Shown here: in pieces, positions 17,701 to 25,729 of the stretch | Position numbering within the stretch: position 1 is the stretch's first letter | Layout of the letters: every line of letters begins with the position of its first letter | Program-made: the position numbers and the translations under genes | DNA from: a virus | Reading direction: 5' to 3' (one strand) | IMG/VR virus record: IMGVR_UViG_3300020172_001510 | Location: 1 to 35,142 of that record | Length of the DNA: 35,142 nt | Notes under the pieces: model-generated | Told to the model about the DNA's origin: nothing | Database searches by the model: none | The model's input: only the letters and a program-made list of their open reading frames with translations

Positions 17701-18418
17701 GATCAAACGGATTTGCTGTAATGGATGTATCAACTGCAAGTTTTAATGTTATGTCTTCAATCCAAATACCATCAGACGCACGAAGCACCTGTTCAGATGG
17801 ATAAAAGATTTCTGTGCGTTCGTTGTATAAGATTCTAAAGAGAAGTTCGATTGCTTTCTCAGAACCCTTTGCTTCATAGAACTGCTTGATGAATTTGATT
17901 AATCTTCTATCATCAATCTGTGCAGTAAGCGGGAAGTTCTGCGCATACTGGTTCTTAAATTTGGGAAGGAATGTATCAAGTGTTCTGTTGATATCGAAAT
18001 TCTTCTCATAATTGAGAAGGAAATTGTTTACCTGATTTTCTTCATCTAGAAACTCATAATATTTTTCTAGGAACGTAACGAATACAGGATACTCGACACG
18101 GACGAAATCTGGAAGTTGGTTTGCAATAAGATGACTTAATGATTCTTTAAACCCATTATAGGCATCATCAATATAAACCATGTTCGCAGTTGCTGCAGCA
18201 CCAGATCCGCTGCCACCTGAAAATGTAATTGTGGGCGGCGAAAGATAATTATAACCTGCAGACGTCAAAGTAATTGCGGTAACTTTACCACCAGAAACTG
18301 TAGCAGTTGCTGTTGCATTCCCGCTGATTGTAACTGTTGGCGCAGAGGTATAACCTGAACCGCCATCGGTAACAGTTACACTAGCAACCTTCTTATAATA
18401 TGATGTGGTTTCAGTCAT
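14762..18418 (-). CDS. gp7: Baseplate wedge protein gp7 (C-terminal half conserved)
   Basis: 1218 residues; T4 gp7 has 1032. Two stretches match the C-terminal half of T4 gp7: [40 protein letters not shown] (T4: YDFYSTKGIEASYKFLFKVL) and [39 protein letters not shown] (T4: SRSYYVMKIKSNLPSSRWKS). The beta-propeller-like N-terminal part of T4 gp7 is not recognisable; instead residues about 15-80 are GSGY repeats and the middle holds a near-exact internal duplication (see 16172-17435). After the conserved part come many units of the type '[11 protein letters not shown]' up to the end. gp7 is the largest wedge protein and binds gp10, gp8, gp6 and gp53. It follows gp6 by 3 bases. Confidence 0.82.
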   Translation of the reverse strand: MTETTSYYKKVASVTVTDGGSGYTSAPTVTISGNATATATVSGGKVTAITLTSAGYNYLSPPTITFSGGSGSGAAATANMVYIDDAYNGFKESLSHLIANQLPDFVRVEYPVFVTFLEKYYEFLDEENQVNNFLLNYEKNFDINRTLDTFLPKFKNQYAQNFPLTAQIDDRRLIKFIKQFYEAKGSEKAIELLFRILYNERTEIFYPSEQVLRASDGIWIEDITLKLAVDTSITANPFDLSSKTAKITYYENISSVTYERTVETSISNVTKFAYVSPAVYELVTNLPKTATIRVPGAGASANALVSGGQVKAIVGETSKTFSSITTAGTLVATVATSGAAGQFTCGNSTLSIGDRLTITGTPGVATLAATVAVSGTAGQFTCGASTLAVNDRVRITGTKGGTATITGYTTGTTYRVSAVTGTSPSVTGFTLTTESGTAIVTTAGKLTGLTYATATGINLTSNTITVPSHGYSTGDVVIYDKNGGTIITGLTNYAVYFVIVVDVNTIKLATSAGNATLGTAVDLTIVGSGSQLLYAPVIDTGNGYFATPAVQFTSATGTSATARAILADTGEISHVIVINGGSGYSTAPAVTFSTEAVRTKVEIVSGTTTTLYGYIVRQLSTVEVIDCSGTPPCGFSVGDIYSIDESGSVGSYTVEFNSATTGTLAATVATSGTAGQFTCGASTLAVNDRITITGTRAGSGTITGYTTGTVYRVSAVTGASPNVTGFTLTTEANVAIVTTAGTLTGLTYTTSTPSSSGYFLNKYNETDTTLNPYTLVGRDNKASIRIDAIDVDGCPTAVSIFDTGFDFERGTFTVDIESALGCTATLSFTTGAVNVKTGRFRDSRGMLSNVNKLQDNFYYQNYSYVVRSNVPSNKWLDIVKNTTHPAGTAIFGELTIEQTVDFNQFITTPIQPLHIYEFVLEELTASGGITRNNEFYFAVNFIKVLTDSAAVADVNRSHVFKVLTDAATVADITSLDFTVGIYGTEDDTTETLDVFDRVVQYVREVNETTITAENAITDFGKVLEETIFLQDPYAEDFFDENYVSADTTEFDFAKVISDASNTTDSQAFGIDKSLVDTVTNSDAFTRTVEYYRTFTESVISNEYANAGIEKPQTDVATAAETSINHLYKYLTDSVTSTDTVGIIPYLVKTDNAGATELLIVANDSVTIDSIAATEQSLINILKGLFETVTVTESGIINIQDYVEGEFGSDFVGQATYFN
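14830..15600 (-). repeat. Tandem 'FxKxLxDxxxxxD' repeats at the gp7 C-terminus
   Basis: The encoded tail contains repeated units around [62 protein letters not shown] and [16 protein letters not shown], roughly every 25-40 residues. Similar strings occur at the C-termini of other phage virion proteins; no T4 gp7 counterpart is seen. Confidence 0.65.
14881..14888 (-). promoter_or_regulatory. T4-type late promoter box TATAAATA (a second copy at 15033-15040)
   Basis: Two exact minus-strand copies, at 14888-14881 and 15040-15033, lie in the 3' end of gp7 upstream of the 150-residue gene (start 14745). Either could start a transcript for that gene and gp8. Confidence 0.45.
16172..16434 (-). repeat. 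Direct repeat copy A within gp7
   Basis: About 263 bases nearly identical to copy B at 17063-17324. Both encode a module running from [15 protein letters not shown] through [15 protein letters not shown] and GFTLTTE to TAG-LTGLTY. Differences are scattered single bases. Confidence 0.9.
17063..17435 (-). repeat. Direct repeat copy B plus partial copy C within gp7
   Basis: Copy B (17063-17324) repeats 16172-16434. It is followed at once by a partial copy C (17325-17435) covering only the part that encodes [20 protein letters not shown]. Together they show repeated duplication of one Ala/Thr/Gly-rich beta module. Confidence 0.88.
18180..18370 (-). repeat. GSGY-type repeat at the gp7 N-terminus
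   Basis: Encodes [20 protein letters not shown] and [20 protein letters not shown], each followed by an Ala-rich strand. A related pair ([31 protein letters not shown]) lies further on in gp7 at about 16640-16812. Confidence 0.72.
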
Positions 18419-18421
18419 CTA

Positions 18422-20308
18422 TTATTCTTGCGAGTTAGCAATTGCAGTAACTGACAGACCCACAGGAATATTTGATACTGAATTCGCTGCACTAGTATCC
18501 AATGTTAAAACAGTATTCCTAGCAGCGTAAGGGAAAACTGCTGCCGTTGATGAGTTAGTAGTAGATGTTAGATCTGATGTTAGAATATTTGGAGCATCAC
18601 CAAAAGGTTCTACATAAACTCTAAATTCTGCTTCCGTCTCAGAATTAATTAAAAGATCTGTAATAGTTACAACACCCGTAGAATAATCAACGTTTCCAGT
18701 AACAGATAAAAGAATCGTGTCATCTGAAGCTCTCTTCATCGTAAGAGTTCCGATGTCCCCTGCCGTTTCATCATGTTGGTCTGTTATGTATACAGAATAG
18801 TTTTGTCCACCAATGGTTGTATTGAAAGTCGTTGTTCTCAGAGTTTCGGGTTCTAATGGACCATTAAATCTTATCACATAATCTTCATAAACTCCCGATA
18901 ATATCGGTATTTTTTTATGCATTAACACTTGAATACTAGCAGAGAAAATAGACTGGGTCGTTCCAACAACTGCGGAAAGCAATTTAGAATAATAAAAGTT
19001 TTTCTGCAACTTATTTACATTATTAGTAAAGAAACTTTGCACGATTGCTCTTACTTCGGACTCGATTCTAGAGGAGGTAAGAGATGTAATTGTTTTGTTG
19101 TAGTTGACTGAAATATTTAATCCGATGTATGTTTCGATTGGATCGACGAACTCGGGTTGAATTGAAACAACACTTCTTGGTCGAATAATATCTCGAGCAA
19201 TAATGTCTCTGTCTGCCTGTGAGACTATCGATCCAGGTAATGGTTGAATCGATATAAATACTTTGCCATAAACAGGAGGATCATTTTCTTCACCACCCCA
19301 TACAGCAATAGAATTGATATTATTAAATCTAGATCTGATCAATGTCTCATAATCATCAGAAGTAACAACGCGATTTTTAGTGGAATTGAATCTAGGAGCA
19401 TTATAACGAATACTGTCAACACTTTCTTTTTCACGACCACCAGTTGCAGCTGATGCAAGATAGACTACTTTAGTCTCCCCAGATGCAGTAAAAGTTTTTG
19501 ATGGTGAAAAGTTAGGAATAGAGTTAGCTGCTGATCCGCTACTTACGATATAATCAATGCCAACAATATTACCGACCTGTAATTGCTTACCGATAATATC
19601 ATCACCAAATCTAACTTCATATAATCCTGATGGACCTTCTTCGATAAAGAATGCCTTTGTAGTTTCATCGACGTCCATGATGTCATCATAGAAATTCCAA
19701 GTTACAACTGATGTGACCGTAGATGATGTCTGCACTCTTACTCTGACGGTAGTAGTATCAATATTTACATTCGGCAGAACAAATGGGCCAGATTTATTAG
19801 ATTGATCAACAATGAACGTATTAGTTACTCGCTTACCTTCAATCAGTTCCATTGGGAAAGTGAATCCTGTTTGACCAGTTTCAAGAGTTACTAATCCAGA
19901 AACATAGTCCTCTTTTGGAAAGAAAGTATATGTGTTTTTTGCTGTCTTTGCAGTGAACGGTGTATCGCGTAATATAGTTAAACTTGTATTGGTAAACGTA
20001 GAAGGTGGATCAATCTGCAATGTGATATTTGCACGAGCAGATTTTCTAGAAGTTGGCGTATAACCTAATGTTTTCGCAATCGAAGTAACCGAGTTTCTTT
20101 TAACTGCACTATCGATAAACATTTCATTTGCTTGAAGATGCGCGAGAGTTGCATTATAGTGCGTATTATATGCAAGAATATCAAGAAGGATCGTAAGACC
20201 AGCGCCATCAAAGTTGTAATCTTGGAACTCCTCTTGTGATTGCATGAAGGTTTTTAGATTTTCCTTGATGGTTGCGAAATCTAATTCAGTTACATTAAGT
20301 TGAGACAT
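18422..20308 (-). CDS. gp6: Baseplate wedge protein gp6
   Basis: 628 residues, close to T4 gp6 (660). The N-terminus LDFATIKENLKTFMQSQEEF, QDYNFDGAGLTILLDILAYN, THYNATLAHLQANEMFIDSA, VKRNSVTSIAKTLGYTP is the family signature (gp6, also related to P2 gpJ). A central EEGPSGLYEVRFGDDIIGKQ segment and APRFNSTKNRVVTSDDYETL follow the known order. gp6 dimers tie neighbouring wedges into the continuous ring of the baseplate, with gp25 and gp53. It starts one base after gp25, and AGAAGAAG lies before its ATG within the gp25 tail. Confidence 0.93.
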   Translation of the reverse strand: MSQLNVTELDFATIKENLKTFMQSQEEFQDYNFDGAGLTILLDILAYNTHYNATLAHLQANEMFIDSAVKRNSVTSIAKTLGYTPTSRKSARANITLQIDPPSTFTNTSLTILRDTPFTAKTAKNTYTFFPKEDYVSGLVTLETGQTGFTFPMELIEGKRVTNTFIVDQSNKSGPFVLPNVNIDTTTVRVRVQTSSTVTSVVTWNFYDDIMDVDETTKAFFIEEGPSGLYEVRFGDDIIGKQLQVGNIVGIDYIVSSGSAANSIPNFSPSKTFTASGETKVVYLASAATGGREKESVDSIRYNAPRFNSTKNRVVTSDDYETLIRSRFNNINSIAVWGGEENDPPVYGKVFISIQPLPGSIVSQADRDIIARDIIRPRSVVSIQPEFVDPIETYIGLNISVNYNKTITSLTSSRIESEVRAIVQSFFTNNVNKLQKNFYYSKLLSAVVGTTQSIFSASIQVLMHKKIPILSGVYEDYVIRFNGPLEPETLRTTTFNTTIGGQNYSVYITDQHDETAGDIGTLTMKRASDDTILLSVTGNVDYSTGVVTITDLLINSETEAEFRVYVEPFGDAPNILTSDLTSTTNSSTAAVFPYAARNTVLTLDTSAANSVSNIPVGLSVTAIANSQE

Positions 20309-20309
20309 C

Positions 20310-20708
20310 TTATCTACTTCTTCTTAGAACAGTTGAAAATGAAACGGGATCCACAACCCCGACAACATAAAAATATATAGATACATTAAACGCATTCTGG
20401 TCAAAAAGTGGCACAACATCTATCTGTTGCGATCTAACTCTGGGTTCATACTTATTAATTAATAACTCTAATCTTAATTTCAAAGAATTGGCAGTAACAA
20501 TATCAACGTTCTCAAACATCATACCGTAGATCGGCGAACCAATTTTAGGTTGAAATGGTCTTTCGTAGAAGTTGGTAAGAACGAGAACTTTCAATGCCTG
20601 TTTTACAGCATTGACATCAAACTTCCTCGCAACGTCACCCGTAATTGGATGCATTGCGAAGGATAGATCTAGATCCGAGTAGATTCTGTTTACTGTTTTT
20701 GTTGTCAT
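20310..20708 (-). CDS. gp25: Baseplate wedge protein gp25
   Basis: 132 residues, as T4 gp25. It shows YSDLDLSFAMHPITGDVARK, AVKQALKVLVLTNFYERPFQ, PKIGSPIYGMMFENV and the diagnostic EPR motif in INKYEPRVRSQQIDVVPLF. gp25 joins gp6 and gp53 in the core bundle of the wedge and is the starting point of the sheath; its relatives occur in every contractile tail. No Shine-Dalgarno sequence precedes the ATG; an exact late promoter box lies only 5 bases upstream, so the message may be leaderless or translation may be coupled to the upstream gene. Confidence 0.94.
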   Translation of the reverse strand: MTTKTVNRIYSDLDLSFAMHPITGDVARKFDVNAVKQALKVLVLTNFYERPFQPKIGSPIYGMMFENVDIVTANSLKLRLELLINKYEPRVRSQQIDVVPLFDQNAFNVSIYFYVVGVVDPVSFSTVLRRSR

Positions 20709-20713
20709 ATAGT

Positions 20714-20721
20714 TATTTATA
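20714..20721 (-). promoter_or_regulatory. T4-type late promoter box TATAAATA directly before gp25
   Basis: Exact match in the 20-base gap between the gp5C-like gene and gp25. With T4 spacing (box at -13 to -6) the first transcribed base would be at or next to the A of the gp25 start codon. Confidence 0.5.
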
Positions 20722-20728
20722 TCAGATT

Positions 20729-23700
20729 CTAGACGACTTGCCTAAACCCAGATTTATAAACCATACCTTTACCACCTGGTGTTGCTGTAAGCGTTTGTCC
20801 TCTTTGTTTTCCATCTCTGTTCGTGTATCCAATATGAATCCAAACACTGCCACGGGCATTTCTTTCCAAGATTATCTGATCATATCCATTCAAATTTGAT
20901 GCTGCCCACCGACAAACATCAATATACTGTTTTGGATTCAAGTTAGGGAAACTTAAATCAGCAGCAGATCCCCAACCATGCGCATTGGTATCCAGTTTTG
21001 TTTTTGTGCCATCTGGATAATACTTTCTAAATCCACAAGACCATGATACTTTACCGTACTTATCGAATAATGGTTCGATGACATTAACCGCAAGACAACG
21101 AAGATTATTCAATATTTCATATTCATTTTGTTTACTTCCTGGTGATTTATGCCCACGAAGATCAGCAGCACCATTAGGGCAACCATCCCTGCCATTACAT
21201 AATTGTGCCAGTGTTATTCTCGAGGAAATTTTTAAAGTACCATCATATTTTTGTCCCTGTTGAGGAAGAGGTGGAAGTTTCACTCCCTTCAATGTATTAC
21301 AATCTTTTGATGGAATTCCACTTTTTCCAGCTGGCGGAGGATAGGAAGTAGTACCATCGCCTGATGTTCCGCCTGATGTATCAGACGAAGTGCTCGTTGA
21401 AGGATCTCCATTGTTGACGCAATCTTCACCACCTTCAGCACCAGAAAGTTGCCCTTCAACATTACCATTTTCATCAGGTTCACCACCATCAGTATTCATA
21501 CTACTGTTTTCGCCACTATATCCAGTCTTAACAGCATCATTTGTTCTCTCGACAGGTTGTGGCGCAGATAGAGAAACAGGTTTTTCTAATTCATATGTCA
21601 CTGGAAGTTTTGCTGCTACTGCACAGATTGCATCTTCAGCAGAACCAGCAGAACCAGCAGACGCAGGAACTGTGATAGATGCAGTGGTATTACCCTTTAT
21701 ATCGGTAGTATCATCTGGAGTATTATGTGTTCCCTTGAGATTTGTGGTTCCTGCATTCAATGTAGTAATATTTGCAGTTGTAACATCAAGAGTTGCTGTA
21801 TCAATTGGCGAAGAAGTAACCAGTGGTGCCTTCAAACTGATATTTCCTGTACTTTCTGCATTAATAGTTCCAGCAGATTTAATATTAACATTACCAGTTG
21901 CTTCTTGATTGATCATCGCAGCAGATTTAATATTAACATTACCAGTTGCTTCTTGATTGATCATCGCAGCGGTTTTCAAGTTAATATCACCAGTAGATTT
22001 AGCAAGAATTTCTGCATCAGTACATAGGTTCATGTTACCAGTTGAATGATTGAAAAATGCTCCGCCAGATTTGATATGCGTATTAACCTTGGATGATAGA
22101 TTCAATCCTGCGACTGTTGTTAGGTTATATTTACCTGTAGTTTTGGTAGTTACTGCTCCTGTTATTTCAGCGTCAACCTTACCTTCATTCTTAACAGAAA
22201 TGTCACCTTCGTTTCTGAGGTAGATACCATCTTGTACTGAAAGACCAAGCGATCCGCCAATGTTGACATTAACATCATTATGGATATCAAGACTGACTTT
22301 ACCATGCATAGTTAATGCGGTATCATTCATGATGAACACATTACATTGCCCTGCGATATGGACATTGGCATTACCCTCAATAAGGACATACCCGTCTTTT
22401 TCTATTATGGAATAACCATTACCGATAATTTTATTTACCTGAGTTCCATCTGGTCCAGTCTCCGTAAAGGTTCCTGATCTGTGAGCAATATTCAATCGCT
22501 CGAATCCAGGAGTGTCATCGATTTCTAATGCGTGACCAGATTCACCTGCAAAAACTTTGTTAAACGGATACTTTGCAGCATACGGAGTTGCTGGTTGTTC
22601 CCATGTAGAACCAGAACGACCCGCCATCTTTACCGCACGTTTTCTCGATGCGTTCCTTGCTGCTGGCGAAGAACCTAATGACTGAGAAGATTTATCGCCC
22701 GCAGATGTTCTTGGGTCTGGGTTAATTCCAGGGGAATTGATACCAAGCGCAAGAGTATTAGTATCTGGTTTGTTTACGTAGTCTGGTTTTGGATAGTTCT
22801 TCTTTGGGTCTTTGAATCCTTTGCCATCTTCCTTAGCAATATTAGTATTTTCATTTGTTGGAAGATTTTCTGCGTCTGGTGCATTGACTGCAGTATTTAC
22901 TGCATCAGCTGCCTGCGCAGGATGAGAAATACCATTATCAATAGTTGATTTTGGTTGTTCCTTTAATGGTGCTTCTACTTTCTCGACAATCTTTCCTTGG
23001 GACACTGTTCCATCTGATTCCGTGGTTGTTGTTATTGTAGTAACAGCACCTGATGGTTGTAGTGTTGAAACAGAAGAAGTGGAACTACCATCTGATGCAG
23101 TTTGTGTTGATTGAGAAACAGCAGCAGACATACTTGCAGTATCTGAAGTAAAGTTTAATAGGATCTCATTTTTTGCTGAGACACATGCGACATATGTAAA
23201 TGTCAATTTTGATCTATCTGCTTCTCGTGCCTTAGTATCAAGTTGCTTGATCAGAGTTTCTACATCGGCCGGATCATCAAACGCAATAGTCTTATTACTT
23301 TCTGCGTCATCTGCTGCAGAATTTTTATCTGTGCTTGCTAATTCTTGGACAGAACCTGCAATGGAAGGATAGGTTCCAATCAACCAATCTGTAGTATCAT
23401 CAATAGCAAGTAACCAAGTACCGAAAGAAGGTCTGTTATGTAAAGAATCGCGTTCTGTTAATGACAGTCGAGTAAGTGTCGTTATTGCTGCAGCAGATAA
23501 TGCGCTTGAATCTTTATTGGTACCAGCGAATAACTCTCTATTATTTTCAATTTTATCTACAATACGAAGAGTATACGTTTCGGTGCCAACATGTTCTGCA
23601 GTAATTTGTATTCCGTTTTGAGTAAAATCATATGGATTGGCTACTGATGAAGATGCAGATGCAGATGCAGGCGCAGGAGTGCTCTTAATTCCTGTCACAA

Positions 23701-25726
23701 CCTTTGCAGATATAGTTCCTGTTGGCGTTAGTTCATAAGTAATTGATCCATTATTGATTGTTCTAACAATCTTTTTGGGAACTTCCTTTGTTTCCAATGG
23801 AGAATTAGATGTTGCTGCAGTCTCTACTGTAGTCTCGCCTACTATTTTTGGTTTTTCAGTGGGAACAACATAAACTGCAGTATCTGCAGCAGATACTGCA
23901 GTATCTGCTGTAGTTATTGGTGTAGTTTCACCTGCTGTTGATGGTGTTGCAGGTTTATTCAGTTCTTGTTGACGTGCCTTTAGAGTTAATCTATATGCAG
24001 TTTTAGCACTAAGATTCGAACTTACATCCGTGGGTTCATCCGGATCAACAATTCTTCCATCTTTTAGTCTTGCCCAACCACCGAATCGATCTATCTCAAC
24101 GATTTGACCTTGAATAGATGAATTTGCATCTTCGAAATCTGCGGGGTCAGTTGATCCTATTATTAATATTTCTCCTGGGACTCCAGGAGGAGTGATTTGT
24201 TCTTCCTTGACAATACTGGTCGTTCCAGGAGTCGGTCCTGGAGTTGCAACCTGTTCTATTGGAAGCGCGACAGCATTAAATCCAACATCAAACCAATATT
24301 TAGCAGATACACCATTTGCATCTGTCTTAACATTTCCCCGTAAATAGTTTTGAGTTGCGTCGATATCCCAACAAATCGACATACCCAATGCGCCAGCAAG
24401 AGTCTTTTTATCAACACTCTCATTAATTGCTCTTGAAGTCAGCAATAATTGATATGTGAATTTGAGCAAATTTACTGCAGCAATATCTTGTAAATGTGGT
24501 TGTAAAATGAACGCATCATGCATATTTTTCGGATCAAGAAATCTTGTTCTTGGTGGTTCAGAAGTATTCGGCGCTTGTAGAGTTAATCTATATGCGGTTT
24601 TTGCATCATTGTTAGCATCTATATTAGTGTGAAAATTAGGTTCAACAATTCTTCCATCTTTGAGTTTTGCCCATAATGGTATTTCATCCGCATCTATCTC
24701 GACGATTTGATCTTGAATATCTGGATGTGCGCGTAAGAAATCTGCAGGATCAGTTGATATTCTCTTAACTGGTTGTGCTGGTGTTACAATTATTTCTGAT
24801 TTGATTTCCGGATGACAAGAAACATTAAATCTTGAATCTGAACCATTAATAATGTGTATGAGCATGTAGTATAATGCATTATTTCTTGCACTTACAGGCG
24901 CTTCAATTATTCTTGTTTGCTTACCGGAATTATACTTCACAAACCGACTATACCAACTTTCATATTCTTCGTTACCTCTTGATGGTACAGGAATATTTGG
25001 TAGATTGTCATTAATCCAGGTGTTCAATTCGCTTCCGAGTATTCCTCCATCAATTAACTGTGTAACACCCAGTTTATATACACCATATTCACCATCCGCA
25101 TGCACGACGTTGAATTTCCACTGATCGCCAGTTGGTGTTACAGCGACTGGTGCAGTAGTTACTGCTGCTGTTGGTGTTACTGCTGCTGTTGGTGTTACTG
25201 TTGATGTCTCAGGAGTATTCGCTGCGTCTAGAGTTAATCTATATGCGATTTTTGCATCATTGTTAGCATCTATATTAGTGTGAAAATTAGGTTCAACAAT
25301 TCTTCCATCTTTGAGTTTCGCCCACAATCGTGGTGTTGTTGCATCTATCTCGACGATTTGATCTTGAATATATGGATCTGCATCTTCGAAATCTGCAGGA
25401 TCAGTTGATATTCTCTTAACTGGAGTATTAACTGTTGTTGCAGTAGTTACTGCTGCTGTTGGTGTTACTGTTGCTGCAGTCTCTACTACTGTTGGTGCTG
25501 TAGCGGGAACAATATATCCAGGTGAAACGAGTAAATTAAATCCTTGTTTCGGAGTTTCGCCAAAATTATATACTCGATTATAATACTGCAGGGTCATGGC
25601 GTTCTGAATTTGCTTCAGAAGCGTAACGACATCATCGCGAGTCAGAGAACCAATGGTCTCGTCTTCCGCCATGTTGATACTGTCAACTGTCGTAAAATAT
25701 GGAGTAGATGAATCATATTTTTTCAT
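20729..25726 (-). CDS. gp5: Baseplate central spike, gp5 C-terminal part, with M15 peptidase domain
   Basis: 1665 residues. Residues 1-970 have no T4 counterpart: three copies of a 60-residue STDPADF...QIVEID...LKDGRIV module (105-166, 322-383, 525-582) between low-complexity Thr/Ala/Pro linkers, and an unrecognised domain at about 695-865. Residues 971-1110 match gp5 (FKDPKKNYPKPDY; AKYPFNKVFAGESGHALEID, DTPGFERLNIAHRSGTFTE; T4 has YPYVHTMETESGHIQEFDDT). Residues 1110-1350 are beta-helix repeats (GNVNIKSAAMINQEA), i.e. the trimeric needle. After a flexible linker, residues 1495-1640 form an M15_3-type peptidase: NAHGWGSAADLSF gives H1583 and D1590, E1621 in IILERN, H1631 in WIHIGY. It lacks OB-fold and lysozyme, which are on the gene upstream. 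It would lie at the centre of the baseplate and be the first part to touch the envelope. Confidence 0.85.
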   Translation of the reverse strand: MKKYDSSTPYFTTVDSINMAEDETIGSLTRDDVVTLLKQIQNAMTLQYYNRVYNFGETPKQGFNLLVSPGYIVPATAPTVVETAATVTPTAAVTTATTVNTPVKRISTDPADFEDADPYIQDQIVEIDATTPRLWAKLKDGRIVEPNFHTNIDANNDAKIAYRLTLDAANTPETSTVTPTAAVTPTAAVTTAPVAVTPTGDQWKFNVVHADGEYGVYKLGVTQLIDGGILGSELNTWINDNLPNIPVPSRGNEEYESWYSRFVKYNSGKQTRIIEAPVSARNNALYYMLIHIINGSDSRFNVSCHPEIKSEIIVTPAQPVKRISTDPADFLRAHPDIQDQIVEIDADEIPLWAKLKDGRIVEPNFHTNIDANNDAKTAYRLTLQAPNTSEPPRTRFLDPKNMHDAFILQPHLQDIAAVNLLKFTYQLLLTSRAINESVDKKTLAGALGMSICWDIDATQNYLRGNVKTDANGVSAKYWFDVGFNAVALPIEQVATPGPTPGTTSIVKEEQITPPGVPGEILIIGSTDPADFEDANSSIQGQIVEIDRFGGWARLKDGRIVDPDEPTDVSSNLSAKTAYRLTLKARQQELNKPATPSTAGETTPITTADTAVSAADTAVYVVPTEKPKIVGETTVETAATSNSPLETKEVPKKIVRTINNGSITYELTPTGTISAKVVTGIKSTPAPASASASSSVANPYDFTQNGIQITAEHVGTETYTLRIVDKIENNRELFAGTNKDSSALSAAAITTLTRLSLTERDSLHNRPSFGTWLLAIDDTTDWLIGTYPSIAGSVQELASTDKNSAADDAESNKTIAFDDPADVETLIKQLDTKAREADRSKLTFTYVACVSAKNEILLNFTSDTASMSAAVSQSTQTASDGSSTSSVSTLQPSGAVTTITTTTESDGTVSQGKIVEKVEAPLKEQPKSTIDNGISHPAQAADAVNTAVNAPDAENLPTNENTNIAKEDGKGFKDPKKNYPKPDYVNKPDTNTLALGINSPGINPDPRTSAGDKSSQSLGSSPAARNASRKRAVKMAGRSGSTWEQPATPYAAKYPFNKVFAGESGHALEIDDTPGFERLNIAHRSGTFTETGPDGTQVNKIIGNGYSIIEKDGYVLIEGNANVHIAGQCNVFIMNDTALTMHGKVSLDIHNDVNVNIGGSLGLSVQDGIYLRNEGDISVKNEGKVDAEITGAVTTKTTGKYNLTTVAGLNLSSKVNTHIKSGGAFFNHSTGNMNLCTDAEILAKSTGDINLKTAAMINQEATGNVNIKSAAMINQEATGNVNIKSAGTINAESTGNISLKAPLVTSSPIDTATLDVTTANITTLNAGTTNLKGTHNTPDDTTDIKGNTTASITVPASAGSAGSAEDAICAVAAKLPVTYELEKPVSLSAPQPVERTNDAVKTGYSGENSSMNTDGGEPDENGNVEGQLSGAEGGEDCVNNGDPSTSTSSDTSGGTSGDGTTSYPPPAGKSGIPSKDCNTLKGVKLPPLPQQGQKYDGTLKISSRITLAQLCNGRDGCPNGAADLRGHKSPGSKQNEYEILNNLRCLAVNVIEPLFDKYGKVSWSCGFRKYYPDGTKTKLDTNAHGWGSAADLSFPNLNPKQYIDVCRWAASNLNGYDQIILERNARGSVWIHIGYTNRDGKQRGQTLTATPGGKGMVYKSGFRQVV
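20807..21244 (-). other. Region coding for the M15-type peptidase domain at the spike tip
   Basis: Encodes residues 1495-1640 of the spike. The spacing H-x6-D and a distal W-x-H match the zinc ligands of D-Ala-D-Ala carboxypeptidase / L-Ala-D-Glu peptidase families (M15), preceded by an SSRITLAQLC start and SWSCGFR strand. Confidence 0.72.
21873..21968 (-). repeat. Perfect 48-base tandem duplication in the spike beta-helix
   Basis: Two identical 48-base units (21873-21920 and 21921-21968), each encoding 16 residues around MINQEATGNVNIKS; a third, diverged unit follows on each side. It adds one or two rungs to the needle, and identity at silent sites suggests a recent event. Confidence 0.92.
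23981..24154 (-). repeat. Spike N-terminal module, copy 3 (diverged)
   Basis: Encodes GSTDPADFEDANSSIQGQIV and WARLKDGRIVDP, the most diverged of three copies of the same 60-residue module. Confidence 0.8.
24578..24763 (-). repeat. Spike N-terminal module, copy 2
   Basis: Encodes RISTDPADFLRAHPDIQDQI and LWAKLKDGRIVEPNFHTNID. Most of it is base-for-base identical with copy 1 at 25229-25414, including a stretch of over 80 bases with one or two changes. Confidence 0.9.
25229..25414 (-). repeat. Spike N-terminal module, copy 1
   Basis: Encodes RISTDPADFEDADPYIQDQI and LWAKLKDGRIVEPNFHTNID. Flanked on both sides by short Thr/Ala/Val/Pro tandem units (VTPTAAVT) at about 25140-25200 and 25430-25500. 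Confidence 0.9.
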
Positions 25727-25729
25727 TGG

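Noticed and set aside
19253-19260. TATAAATA on the plus strand inside gp6
   Set aside because: Antisense to gp6 with no plus-strand gene downstream; taken as a chance match.
21390-21908. Plus-strand frame of 172 codons opposite the spike gene
   Set aside because: Antisense of beta-helix and linker codons, with low-complexity Ser/Pro/Val content; no start signal.
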